DNA of 5,220 bases from an uncultured Faecalibacterium sp. (GCA_900772565.1 CAAHET010000210.1:1-5220), one strand, 5' to 3'. Positions 1-5,097 are shown, numbered from the stretch's first letter. The notes: generated from the letters alone by a model not told the origin. Numbers and translations are program-made.

Positions 1-6
1 AGTTGT

Positions 7-11
7 GGAGG
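7..11 (+). promoter_or_regulatory. Ribosome binding site that decides the Nudix start
   Basis: GGAGG sits 11 bases before the ATG at 23. A GTG at 5 is in frame but overlaps this site, so it cannot be served by it. The N-terminus from the ATG (MNDKW) also matches where Nudix_N proteins usually begin. Confidence 0.7.
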
Positions 12-22
12 TAATAAACTAT

Positions 23-640
23 ATGAATGATAAATGGGTTGAGTTTGCAATTCGTATTCAAAGTATTGCTCAGGCTGGGCTTCAGTATGGGAAAGATAAA
101 TATGACAGAGAGCGTTATGAGGAATTGAGACAGATTGCAGCAGAAATGCTGGCCCTGAAAACGGATATTCCGGTAAATAAAATTTTCGATTTGTTTTGTA
201 ATGAATCTGGCTACCAGACACCAAAAGTAGATACACGGGCTGCAGTTTTTGTTGACGGTAAAATTCTGCTTGTACATGAAAATAATGGTACATGGTCATT
301 GCCGGGAGGGTGGTGCGATGTAGACCAGTCTGTTATATCCAATACGGAAAAAGAAGTGCGGGAAGAAGCAGGATTTTCGGTAATATCCGAAAAAATAATT
401 GCAGTTCAAGATTGGCGAAAGCATAATGTGGTGAATTATGCTTATGGAGTAGTGAAGATTTTTGTTCTGTGCAGGTATGAAGGTGGAGAGTTTGAAAAAA
501 ATATTGAAACTACAGAAATTAGATTTTTTGATAAAAACAATCTCCCATCTGACCTTGCTGTAGAAAAATGCACAAAAGAACAAATTTTGATGTGTTTTGA
601 CTCGTATGAAAATCCAAATGCGGCAACGCTGTTCGATTGA
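23..640 (+). CDS. Nudix hydrolase with Nudix_N helical N-terminal domain
   Basis: The product has 205 residues and is probably cytosolic. It likely cleaves a nucleoside diphosphate linked to another moiety (X), using a divalent metal. Residues about 1-60 match the Nudix_N domain (PF12535-like: 'AQAGL', 'YDRERYEELR'). Residues about 70-170 form the Nudix fold ('AAVFVDGKILLV', 'WSLPGGW'). The Nudix box runs from G96 to F118 and keeps the metal-binding core E111, E114 and E115 plus G117. However, the first conserved Glu is Q102 and the conserved Arg is K110. Family members with this architecture include CDP-choline and ADP-ribose pyrophosphatases; the substrate cannot be read from sequence. The ATG at 23 is chosen because GGAGG (7-11) lies 11 bases upstream; the GTG at 5 overlaps that site. 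The gene is clearly more AT-rich than its neighbours, which suggests transfer. No terminator is seen before the next gene. The promoter lies outside the window. Confidence 0.92.
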   Translation: MNDKWVEFAIRIQSIAQAGLQYGKDKYDRERYEELRQIAAEMLALKTDIPVNKIFDLFCNESGYQTPKVDTRAAVFVDGKILLVHENNGTWSLPGGWCDVDQSVISNTEKEVREEAGFSVISEKIIAVQDWRKHNVVNYAYGVVKIFVLCRYEGGEFEKNIETTEIRFFDKNNLPSDLAVEKCTKEQILMCFDSYENPNAATLFD

Positions 641-715
641 GACAACTTCCAGTTTTTCGCACGCTTTCCCGGCAAAGAGCAGCGCACAAAAACCACATAA
701 AGGAGATACTTCCCC

Positions 716-1135
716 ATGGAATACAAACGTTTTGGCAATAAGATCATTGTACGCATCGACAAGGACGAGGAGATCCTTGAACAGGTCAAAGAGCTCGCCC
801 TGAAGGAAAACATCCGTCTTGCCGCCGTGCAGGCGCTGGGTGCCACCAACAGCTTCACGGTGGGCGTATATAATGTGGCAGAGAAGCAATATTACGCCAA
901 TACCTTCAGCGGCAGCTTTGAGATCGTGTCCCTGACCGGCACCATCAACACCATGAACGGCGAATTCTACACCCACCTGCACATGAGCGCCGGGAACGAC
1001 AAGGGCGAGGTGTTCGGCGGGCATCTGAACTGGGCGGTGGTCAGCGCCACCTGTGAGATGGTGGTGGATGTTCTGGACGGAACGGTAGACCGCCAGTACG
1101 ACCCCGTTACCGGGCTGAACCTGTTCAAATTCTGA
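716..1135 (+). CDS. PPC/DUF296-domain protein (PD1-like, putative DNA-binding)
   Basis: The product has 139 residues, and the whole chain is a single PPC domain (PF03479). That is the usual size of the stand-alone bacterial form. The domain is named from plant AT-hook proteins, where it mediates oligomerisation. Bacterial members are called DNA-binding by annotation, but their role is not established, and no AT-hook is present here. Diagnostic parts are 'GSFEIVSLTGTI' (66-77, the counterpart of the plant GRFEI motif) and 'FYTHLHMSAGNDKGEVFGGHL' split around H87, H89 and H103. These three histidines are the conserved polar cluster of the family and a candidate metal or ligand site. The start is fixed by AGGAG (701-705), 10 bases before the ATG. 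Composition is GC-rich like the genes to the right. The 75-base gap from the Nudix stop has no clear promoter or terminator, so read-through is possible. A strong hairpin follows. Confidence 0.9.
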   Translation: MEYKRFGNKIIVRIDKDEEILEQVKELALKENIRLAAVQALGATNSFTVGVYNVAEKQYYANTFSGSFEIVSLTGTINTMNGEFYTHLHMSAGNDKGEVFGGHLNWAVVSATCEMVVDVLDGTVDRQYDPVTGLNLFKF

Positions 1136-1155
1136 TCTTTGCCGTAAAACGAACC

Positions 1156-1192
1156 AAGGCCGCTGCGCGATGTCTGCGCAGCGGCCTTTTGT
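1156..1192 (+). terminator. Factor-independent terminator, possibly bidirectional
   Basis: GGCCGCTGCGC (1158-1168) pairs perfectly with GCGCAGCGGCC (1176-1186) around a 7-base loop. AA/TT flanks can extend the stem to 13 bp, and TTTTGTT follows. It lies 20 bases after the PPC stop and directly abuts the stop codon of the convergent lipase-like gene at 1193. Read on the minus strand, the stem is followed by TTGGTTCGTTTT, a weaker U-rich tail, so it may serve both genes. Confidence 0.88.
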
Positions 1193-2770
1193 TCACATCA
1201 GCTCTTCCTGCCGGGTATAGGGCTCCATGCCGTGGTCGGCGGGGTCGTAGGATTCCAGCAAAGTGATGTAATTTTCCATAAAGTGGCACAGCACGGTCTT
1301 TAAAATGCCGTTCAACTGCCCCTTTACCGTGATAGTGGACAGAACAAAGTCCGTCACCAGCTGCACCGTCTCCGGCTGCAATTCAAAGCACAAGCCCACC
1401 GCCAGCATGGGGATGACGATCTGCTGTGCCTGCAGTGGAACTGCGTCTCCCAGCTTTTCCAGCATCGGGCGGCTCAGGGCAGAGGCCGCCTGTACACTGC
1501 GTTCCACCTTTTCCTGCGGGAACTGCTGCATGGGTTCCATGCTGCGCAGCCGCGCCACCACGGCGGCATCGTCCAGAACAACGCCTCGGACCACCTCTGC
1601 CTCCGAGCGGGTGTTGGCACATTGCAGCATACAGCGTATGGCGTCCTCGTAGCCCTCATAGTAGTTCTGGCGGCTGTCGAACAGGGTCAGCATGGAATCC
1701 ATCACGGCATCCGTCTCTTCGGTAACTGCCAGCTGCCCGAAATCCAGCGGCGTGCCCTCCATCCGTGCGCTGCGGTCATTCAGCACCTGCAGTTCCTCCG
1801 GGATAACTGTGGAGGGCAGGAACCGGTCGTTACCGTTGCGGTAGAAGCCCCACTGCGCCGGCAGCACCCGGGGGACCACATCTCCGCTGGAGATGATGTT
1901 GAAGATATTGCTGGCGCTCCACTTCTTTTTCAGACTGCCGTTTGCCGTATGGTTGTTGTCAAAATCCTGCTGCAGCTCCGGGCAGTCTGCCGCCGTCAGA
2001 GATGCCGGAGCGGCAAAGGTATAGACAAAGGCGTTTTTCTTTTTCAATTGCGGCAGCACGGCGGGCAGACGCGCCGCTGCTAAGTTCGTCACCCCGCCAC
2101 CCCGGCTGTATCCCCCCATCCAGAGCTTCAGGGTACCCAGTGGCTGGCGCTTGGCTGATGCCTGAACGTATCCGCGTATTTTTTCAGTCAGCTGCCGTGC
2201 TGCCGCCACAAAACCCGCGTGGGCGCTGCCGGAGCCCGCGTGAAAATTGCTGGACCACTCGGCACCGTAACCAGCACTGCGCACAAACACCCCGATGATG
2301 GTCACCTGCCTGCCGCCCCGCACCAACGTTTTGCGGGCGATGGCACAGGCCACCGTGTCCGGGGTGTCGTTCAGGCTATGGGTATAGTTGAACAGCTGCA
2401 CCTCGACAAAGCCCAGCTTTGCAAAGGCCTCCCGGATATGGTCAGCGCGGCCGACCTCGCCCTCTGCCCAGTAATGCTGATCGCTCGCCTTTGTACAGCC
2501 AGCTGCCGCCGTCATGCCAAAGGTGGCCAGCGCCAGCTGATTATCGTACTCCATAGCAGAATGATCAAACAGACTGTCACTGTAATAGTAGTCGTGCCGC
2601 AGGTCAGCACCGTTGCGGTCGCTGCGATACCACAGGGTATAGTAGTCGTCCGGCACGGCGCGTCCAACCAAAGCCGTAGCCGCCCCGGCCTGCGGCAGCG
2701 CCGTACTGGGAGCAAGTGCCCCTGCCGCAAGGGTCACCGCAAGACCCTTGCAAAAATCCCGTCGTTTCAT
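1193..2770 (-). CDS. Exported lipase-like alpha/beta hydrolase (class-3 lipase/Mbeg1-like), Tat signal
   Basis: The product has 525 residues. It begins MKRRDFCK, a twin-arginine motif (R3 R4, F6, K8), then an alanine-rich hydrophobic stretch to about residue 27. A likely cleavage follows AGA at 28-30, so export in folded form by Tat is expected. C7 is not in a lipobox. The hydrolase core lies at about 155-310: beta strand 'VTIIGVFVRSA', nucleophile elbow G220-Y-S222-R-G224, the 'FAAPA' segment at 252-256 (equivalent to TFGAP of class-3 lipases), and 'SSGDVVPRVLP', whose D297 is the expected catalytic Asp. H496 in 'CHFMENYITLL' is the best catalytic His candidate, because clostridial relatives carry a similar His-x-x-x-x-Tyr near the C-terminus. 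Residues 320-485 are a helical insertion with no motif I recognise. Substrate is unknown: a lipid ester is likely, another ester is possible. The ATG is supported by AGAGGG at 2778-2783. The gene is monocistronic and convergent with the PPC gene. Confidence 0.87.
   Translation of the reverse strand: MKRRDFCKGLAVTLAAGALAPSTALPQAGAATALVGRAVPDDYYTLWYRSDRNGADLRHDYYYSDSLFDHSAMEYDNQLALATFGMTAAAGCTKASDQHYWAEGEVGRADHIREAFAKLGFVEVQLFNYTHSLNDTPDTVACAIARKTLVRGGRQVTIIGVFVRSAGYGAEWSSNFHAGSGSAHAGFVAAARQLTEKIRGYVQASAKRQPLGTLKLWMGGYSRGGGVTNLAAARLPAVLPQLKKKNAFVYTFAAPASLTAADCPELQQDFDNNHTANGSLKKKWSASNIFNIISSGDVVPRVLPAQWGFYRNGNDRFLPSTVIPEELQVLNDRSARMEGTPLDFGQLAVTEETDAVMDSMLTLFDSRQNYYEGYEDAIRCMLQCANTRSEAEVVRGVVLDDAAVVARLRSMEPMQQFPQEKVERSVQAASALSRPMLEKLGDAVPLQAQQIVIPMLAVGLCFELQPETVQLVTDFVLSTITVKGQLNGILKTVLCHFMENYITLLESYDPADHGMEPYTRQEELM
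2681..2770 (-). other. Predicted twin-arginine signal peptide of the lipase-like protein
   Basis: These are residues 1-30. The motif K-R-R-D-F-C-K fits the Tat consensus S/T-R-R-x-F-L-K, except for Lys at the first position and Cys in place of Leu. A moderately hydrophobic Ala/Leu core follows, ending in an A-G-A cleavage site. The low hydrophobicity of the core favours Tat over Sec, although Sec export cannot be excluded. Confidence 0.65.
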
Positions 2771-2787
2771 GCTCCATCCCCTCTACC

Positions 2788-2809
2788 CCTGCGGCCTGTG
2801 CACCGCAGG
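2788..2809 (-). promoter_or_regulatory. Leader stem-loop at the 5' end of the lipase-like mRNA
   Basis: CCTGCGG (2788-2794) and CCGCAGG (2803-2809) form a perfect 7-bp stem with an 8-base loop. From the predicted promoter the transcript would begin near 2813, so the hairpin would start only a few bases from the 5' end and finish a few bases before the AGAGGG ribosome binding site. Possible roles are 5'-end mRNA protection or translation control. Read on the plus strand it is followed by CATTTTTTA and could stop antisense transcription. Confidence 0.5.
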
Positions 2810-2819
2810 CATTTTTTAT

Positions 2820-2848
2820 AGTATAATCCTTTTTGCCATCGGATGCAA
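2820..2848 (-). promoter_or_regulatory. Promoter of the lipase-like gene
   Basis: On the minus strand TTGCAT (2843-2848) is separated by exactly 17 bases from TATACT (2820-2825). The -10 matches TATAAT at 5 of 6 positions; the -35 keeps only its TTG. The predicted start is near 2813, giving a leader of about 43 bases. No operator-like dyad overlaps it. Confidence 0.65.
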
Positions 2849-2871
2849 TTTTTACTTGCGGCGGCAGACGG

Positions 2872-2928
2872 GACGGAGCCCCCTTCCGTCATCGCCTGCG
2901 GCGATGCCACCTTCCCCAAGGGGACGGC
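2872..2928 (+). repeat. Intergenic repeat, copy A (variant)
   Basis: This copy reads CCCCCTTCCGTCATCGCC... and ends CTTCCCCAAGGGGACGG. It contains two small hairpins: GACGGA/TCCGTC (2872-2877 with 2885-2890) and ATCGCC-TGC-GGCGAT (2891-2905). The final CCCCAAGGGGAC block is shared with copies B and C, while the middle differs. Copy A faces copy B: 2914-2926 is the exact reverse complement of 2969-2981. Confidence 0.75.
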
Positions 2929-2966
2929 TTTTGGCGGTGGCGGTAAAGTTTCCGGCATAGCGCAAA

Positions 2967-3040
2967 GGCGTCCCCTTGGGGGAGCTGGCGAACGCAGTGA
3001 GCCTGAGGGGGTGGTTTTTGGCGTAAGCCGTGACGGAGAG
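2967..3040 (-). repeat. Intergenic repeat, copy B (inverted)
   Basis: The 46-base core at 2967-3012 is the reverse complement of copy C at 5052-5097, with 4 mismatches by eye. Beyond the core, 3013-3040 carries a second module, CTCTCCGTCACGGCTTACGCC when read on the minus strand. It resembles the 5' half of copy A (CTTCCGTCATCGCC). The element thus looks modular, with a CCGTCA-type block and a GCCAGCTCCCCCAAGGGGAC-type block. It lies between the lipase-like promoter and the LysR terminator and has no coding signal. Confidence 0.8.
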
Positions 3041-3050
3041 GAACTCCTAT

Positions 3051-3087
3051 AAAAATGGAAAACCGGAGCGTCCGCAAACGCTCCGGT
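3051..3087 (-). terminator. Terminator of the LysR-type regulator gene
   Basis: ACCGGAGCG (3062-3070) pairs with CGCTCCGGT (3079-3087), a perfect 9-bp stem with an 8-base loop. Read on the minus strand, the stem is followed by TTTCCATTTTT. It begins about 20 bases after the regulator's stop codon. Confidence 0.88.
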
Positions 3088-3106
3088 ATTCCGACATTAT
3101 AATTAT

Positions 3107-3991
3107 TTACAGCGAAAGATCCAGCTCGTGGCAGTACTCCACGATGTGGTGGAACATCTGCTCCACGGCGGGAGCCATGGAGGCCGGGCGCTGCACGGCC
3201 AAGCCCACCACGCGGTACTCCTCCGGCTCGATGGGGTACACCTTGACGGCGGCCTTGCAGTCCCGCAGCAGCATCTGCGGCATGATGGAGATGCCAAGCC
3301 CAGCCTCTACCATGGCAATGTTGGACTGGTCGTCGATGACGTGGCAGCGGCGCTCGGTGCCGATCTTGTATTTCTTAAGGAACTGGCGCATTTCGGCGTC
3401 GGTGGCGTCGCACTGTACCACAAAGCTCTGGCCGTTCATCAGCGCCGGGGTCATCACGCCGTCCTGCGGCTCCGGCCAGTCCTGCGGCACGATGCACAGC
3501 AGCGGCTCCCGGAACAGCTCGGTAAGGTTGAACTCCTCCCGGCAGGTGGAGGACAGGAAGGCAATATCCACCTGACCGGTGCGCAGCCATTCCTTGACAT
3601 CATCGTAAGTGCCCTGATATACTTCGATCTCGATCTGCGGATAATGCGCCGCAAAGCTTTTCAGCAGCCCGGGCAGCAGCGATGCACACACCGAGTTGAA
3701 TGCACCCAGCTTCACCTTGCCCTTTTCCAAGCCGTTCAGGCGGGCGATGCTCTGCTTCAGCGCCTCGTCACTGTTGAGCACATCGCGGATAGAGGGATAC
3801 AGGGAAGCGCCGTAACTGGTCATGGATACACCGTTTTTGCCGCGATTGAACAGGGCAAAGCCCAGCTCCTCCTCCATTACGGCAATGGCGTGACTGATGG
3901 CCGAGGGGGTCAGGTGCAGCTGCTGTGCCGCTTTGTTAAAGCTGCCCTGCCGGGCCACGGCATCAAAAATTTCGTAGGAAAAAAGCGTCAT
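3107..3991 (-). CDS. LysR-type transcriptional regulator
   Basis: The product has 294 residues, the normal LysR length. The N-terminal winged helix-turn-helix covers about residues 3-60, with the family signature 'F..VA..GSFNKAAQQLHLTPSAISHAI..ME.ELG..LF.R' and the recognition helix around 28-36. A linker helix (about 62-88) and the periplasmic-binding-protein-like effector domain (about 92-290: 'GKVKLGAF', 'GQVDIAFLS', 'AGLGISIMP') follow. The effector cannot be inferred. The ATG at 3991 is preferred because AAGGAGG (4000-4006) lies 8 bases away. The in-frame GTG at 3997 lies only 2 bases from that site. The gene is transcribed divergently from traX, the classic arrangement for a LysR protein and its target, and its leader carries candidate operator dyads compatible with autorepression. 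Alternative targets elsewhere are possible. Confidence 0.95.
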   Translation of the reverse strand: MTLFSYEIFDAVARQGSFNKAAQQLHLTPSAISHAIAVMEEELGFALFNRGKNGVSMTSYGASLYPSIRDVLNSDEALKQSIARLNGLEKGKVKLGAFNSVCASLLPGLLKSFAAHYPQIEIEVYQGTYDDVKEWLRTGQVDIAFLSSTCREEFNLTELFREPLLCIVPQDWPEPQDGVMTPALMNGQSFVVQCDATDAEMRQFLKKYKIGTERRCHVIDDQSNIAMVEAGLGISIMPQMLLRDCKAAVKVYPIEPEEYRVVGLAVQRPASMAPAVEQMFHHIVEYCHELDLSL

Positions 3992-3999
3992 GCCCACAG

Positions 4000-4006
4000 C
4001 CTCCTT
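4000..4006 (-). promoter_or_regulatory. Ribosome binding site that decides the LysR start
   Basis: AAGGAGG on the minus strand is a near-perfect Shine-Dalgarno site. Its distance is 8 bases to the ATG at 3991 and 2 bases to the GTG at 3997, so the ATG is the start and the protein begins MTLFSYEIF. Confidence 0.8.
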
Positions 4007-4032
4007 CCGTCTTTACTGGTTCGGAGACGCCT

Positions 4033-4047
4033 GATTCTCTGTGAATC
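4033..4047. promoter_or_regulatory. Dyad GATTC-N5-GAATC in the LysR leader
   Basis: This is a perfect 5-bp inverted repeat with a 5-base centre (TCTGT). It lies about 35-50 bases downstream of the predicted LysR transcription start. It could be an operator half of the divergent region or a weak RNA hairpin. It does not have the canonical T-N11-A spacing. Confidence 0.35.
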
Positions 4048-4062
4048 TTTTTCATCTTTCGT

Positions 4063-4076
4063 TTGAGTTAGTTCAA
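4063..4076. promoter_or_regulatory. Candidate LysR box TTGA-N6-TCAA (T-N11-A)
   Basis: TTGAGTTAGTTCAA is an interrupted dyad with the T-N11-A geometry of LysR-family sites (T4064 to A4076). It sits just downstream of the predicted LysR start point (near 4081), where a bound protein would block transcription of its own gene. The dyad is imperfect in the centre and the assignment rests on geometry and position only. Confidence 0.45.
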
Positions 4077-4087
4077 TTATCTTCTTG

Positions 4088-4116
4088 ATTGTACTATCCC
4101 GCGCCTTTTCTGTCAA
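4088..4116 (-). promoter_or_regulatory. Promoter of the LysR-type regulator gene
   Basis: On the minus strand a perfect TTGACA (4111-4116) is followed after exactly 17 bases by TACAAT (4088-4093), a 5 of 6 match to the -10 consensus. The predicted start is near 4081, giving a leader of about 90 bases. This is the strongest promoter in the window. Confidence 0.85.
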
Positions 4117-4189
4117 GCATTTTGCCCCGATTTTTGCACGCACTGTGCGGATTTTGCCGCAGCAGACGCAGGAAACGCCGCCTTTCTTC

Positions 4190-4208
4190 CGTTATAGATT
4201 TTATAACG
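4190..4208. promoter_or_regulatory. Perfect dyad over the traX promoter, candidate LysR operator
   Basis: CGTTATAGATTTTATAACG has 7-bp arms (4190-4196 and 4202-4208) around GATTT. It contains T-N11-A spacing (T4193 to A4205). Its right arm includes TATAAC (4202-4207), the only good -10 for traX, with a predicted start near 4214 and a 24-base leader. The -35 position (4179-4184, CGCCTT) does not resemble TTGACA, so the promoter appears weak without help. The dyad may be the binding site of the adjacent LysR protein or of another regulator. Confidence 0.5.
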
Positions 4209-4237
4209 ATTTTTTACAAACTGACCGAGGTGTTTTT

Positions 4238-4984
4238 ATGACCGCACTTTCCCCGCGCCGCAGCTTCAGCGGCACCGCTCTGAAAACCATTGCCTGCATC
4301 ACCATGCTGGTGGACCACATCGGCGCGTCCTGCATCGAGGCAGGTATCCTTACGCCCGGGCTGGACGCCGGCACCCTCTCGCAGGACACCCTTTCTGCCT
4401 ATCCGCTGTACCGGCTGGACATGGTGCTGCGCTTCACCGGGCGGCTGGCCTTTCCCCTGTTCTGCTTTTTGCTGGTGGAGGGCTTTGTGCACACCCACAA
4501 CGTCAAAGGCTATTTGGGGCGGCTGGTGCTGTTCGGCCTTCTGAGCGAAGTACCCTTTGACCTTGCGTTCTTCCGCACCCCCTTTGACCCCAGTGCACAG
4601 AACGTTTACTGGACGCTGGCGCTGGGCGTGCTGGCTATGGCAGGGCTCAAGCGCTTTGAAAAGGAAAACGGCCTGCCCGGCTGGCAGGGGCTTGTGTGGG
4701 CAGGCGGGTGCGCCGCACTAGCGCTGGCTGCCAATACCGACTACCACGCCATCGGCGTGATCATCATCTGCGCGCTGTACCTCACCCGTGCAAACCGCAA
4801 GCGGCAGTGCCTTGCGGGCGCGCTGCTGTTTATGTTCGAGCTCACCGCCCCGCTGGCTTTTGTGCTGGTCTGGTTCTACAACGGGCAACGCGGCGCGTGC
4901 AGCCCGCTGCAGAAAAAGGCTTTTTACTGGTTCTACCCGGTGCACCTGCTGGTGCTGGCAGGGATTACGAACCTGTTGCTGTGA
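4238..4984 (+). CDS. TraX-family integral membrane protein
   Basis: The product has 248 residues and matches the TraX family (PF05857), named for the F-plasmid protein that N-acetylates pilin. Family signatures are 'LKTIACITMLVDHIG' (15-29, with D26 H27), 'RFTGRLAFPLFCFLLVEGFVHT' read in parts at 65-86 (G68 R69, E81, H85), 'LLSEVPFDLAF' (101-111), 'QNVYWTLALG' (121-130) and 'FYPVHLLVL' near the C-terminus with H235. About eight hydrophobic segments can be seen (roughly 16-34, 70-84, 92-111, 125-138, 152-166, 170-184, 191-212, 230-247), so it is a polytopic cytoplasmic membrane protein. Chromosomal TraX homologues in Firmicutes have no established substrate; acyl transfer to an envelope component is an inference from the name-giving member. 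The ATG at 4238 is chosen because GAGGTG (4227-4232) precedes it. The open frame extends to 4085 but runs through regulatory sequence. It is divergent from the LysR gene and monocistronic. Confidence 0.92.
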   Translation: MTALSPRRSFSGTALKTIACITMLVDHIGASCIEAGILTPGLDAGTLSQDTLSAYPLYRLDMVLRFTGRLAFPLFCFLLVEGFVHTHNVKGYLGRLVLFGLLSEVPFDLAFFRTPFDPSAQNVYWTLALGVLAMAGLKRFEKENGLPGWQGLVWAGGCAALALAANTDYHAIGVIIICALYLTRANRKRQCLAGALLFMFELTAPLAFVLVWFYNGQRGACSPLQKKAFYWFYPVHLLVLAGITNLLL

Positions 4985-5002
4985 TTTTACCGATAAATAG
5001 CG

Positions 5003-5042
5003 CAATGCCGGACAGTCTGCGGGCTGTCCGGCATTGTTTTTT
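5003..5042 (+). terminator. Terminator of the traX-family gene
   Basis: CAATGCCGGACAG (5003-5015) and CTGTCCGGCATTG (5024-5036) form a perfect 13-bp stem with an 8-base loop, followed directly by TTTTTT. It begins 18 bases after the stop codon. Confidence 0.95.
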
Positions 5043-5051
5043 ATGGGGAGT

Positions 5052-5097
5052 ACCCCCTCAGTCTCGCTACGCTCGCCAGCTCCCCCAAGGGGACGCC
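5052..5097 (+). repeat. Intergenic repeat, copy C
   Basis: This is a 46-base unit starting ACCCCCTCAG and ending CAAGGGGACGCC. It is the reverse complement of copy B (2967-3012) with 4 mismatches by eye, all in the central CTCGCTACGCTCG part. It begins 9 bases after the T-tract of the traX terminator. Confidence 0.85.

Noticed and set aside
641..715. Promoter for the PPC gene
   Set aside because: TTGACT at 597-602 has no -10 at the right distance (620-625 reads GCGGCA), and nothing better is visible in the gap. The gene may be read through from upstream or use a promoter I cannot recognise.
296..1024. 242-codon minus-strand open frame across the Nudix and PPC genes
   Set aside because: It spans two well-supported plus-strand genes and their gap; the composition changes halfway along it, as expected for a chance frame.
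2219..2821. 200-codon plus-strand open frame opposite the lipase-like gene
   Set aside because: It lies antisense to the signal peptide and catalytic region of a supported gene and has no domain or ribosome binding site of note.
2872..3040. CRISPR array
   Set aside because: Repeats are few, diverged, of mixed orientation, and without regular unique spacers.
2843..3052. 69-codon open frame in the intergenic repeat region
   Set aside because: It consists almost wholly of repeats A and B and has no ribosome binding site.
3055..3102. 15-codon open frame after a weak GGAACTCC sequence
   Set aside because: Most of it is the LysR terminator hairpin, so the codons are dictated by the stem.
3128..4066. 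312-codon plus-strand open frame opposite the LysR gene
   Set aside because: It is antisense to a clear LysR gene, His/Leu/Gly-rich with no recognisable domain, and explained by GC-rich codon bias on the other strand.
3992..4081. Riboswitch in the LysR leader
   Set aside because: The leader is about 90 bases, but only short dyads are seen, with no known aptamer pattern and no terminator or anti-terminator pair.
4085..4237. Open frame extending the TraX-family protein by 51 residues upstream
   Set aside because: The extension lacks a ribosome binding site, overlaps the LysR promoter, and has no resemblance to TraX N-termini. GAGGTG followed by ATG at 4238 fits the family start.
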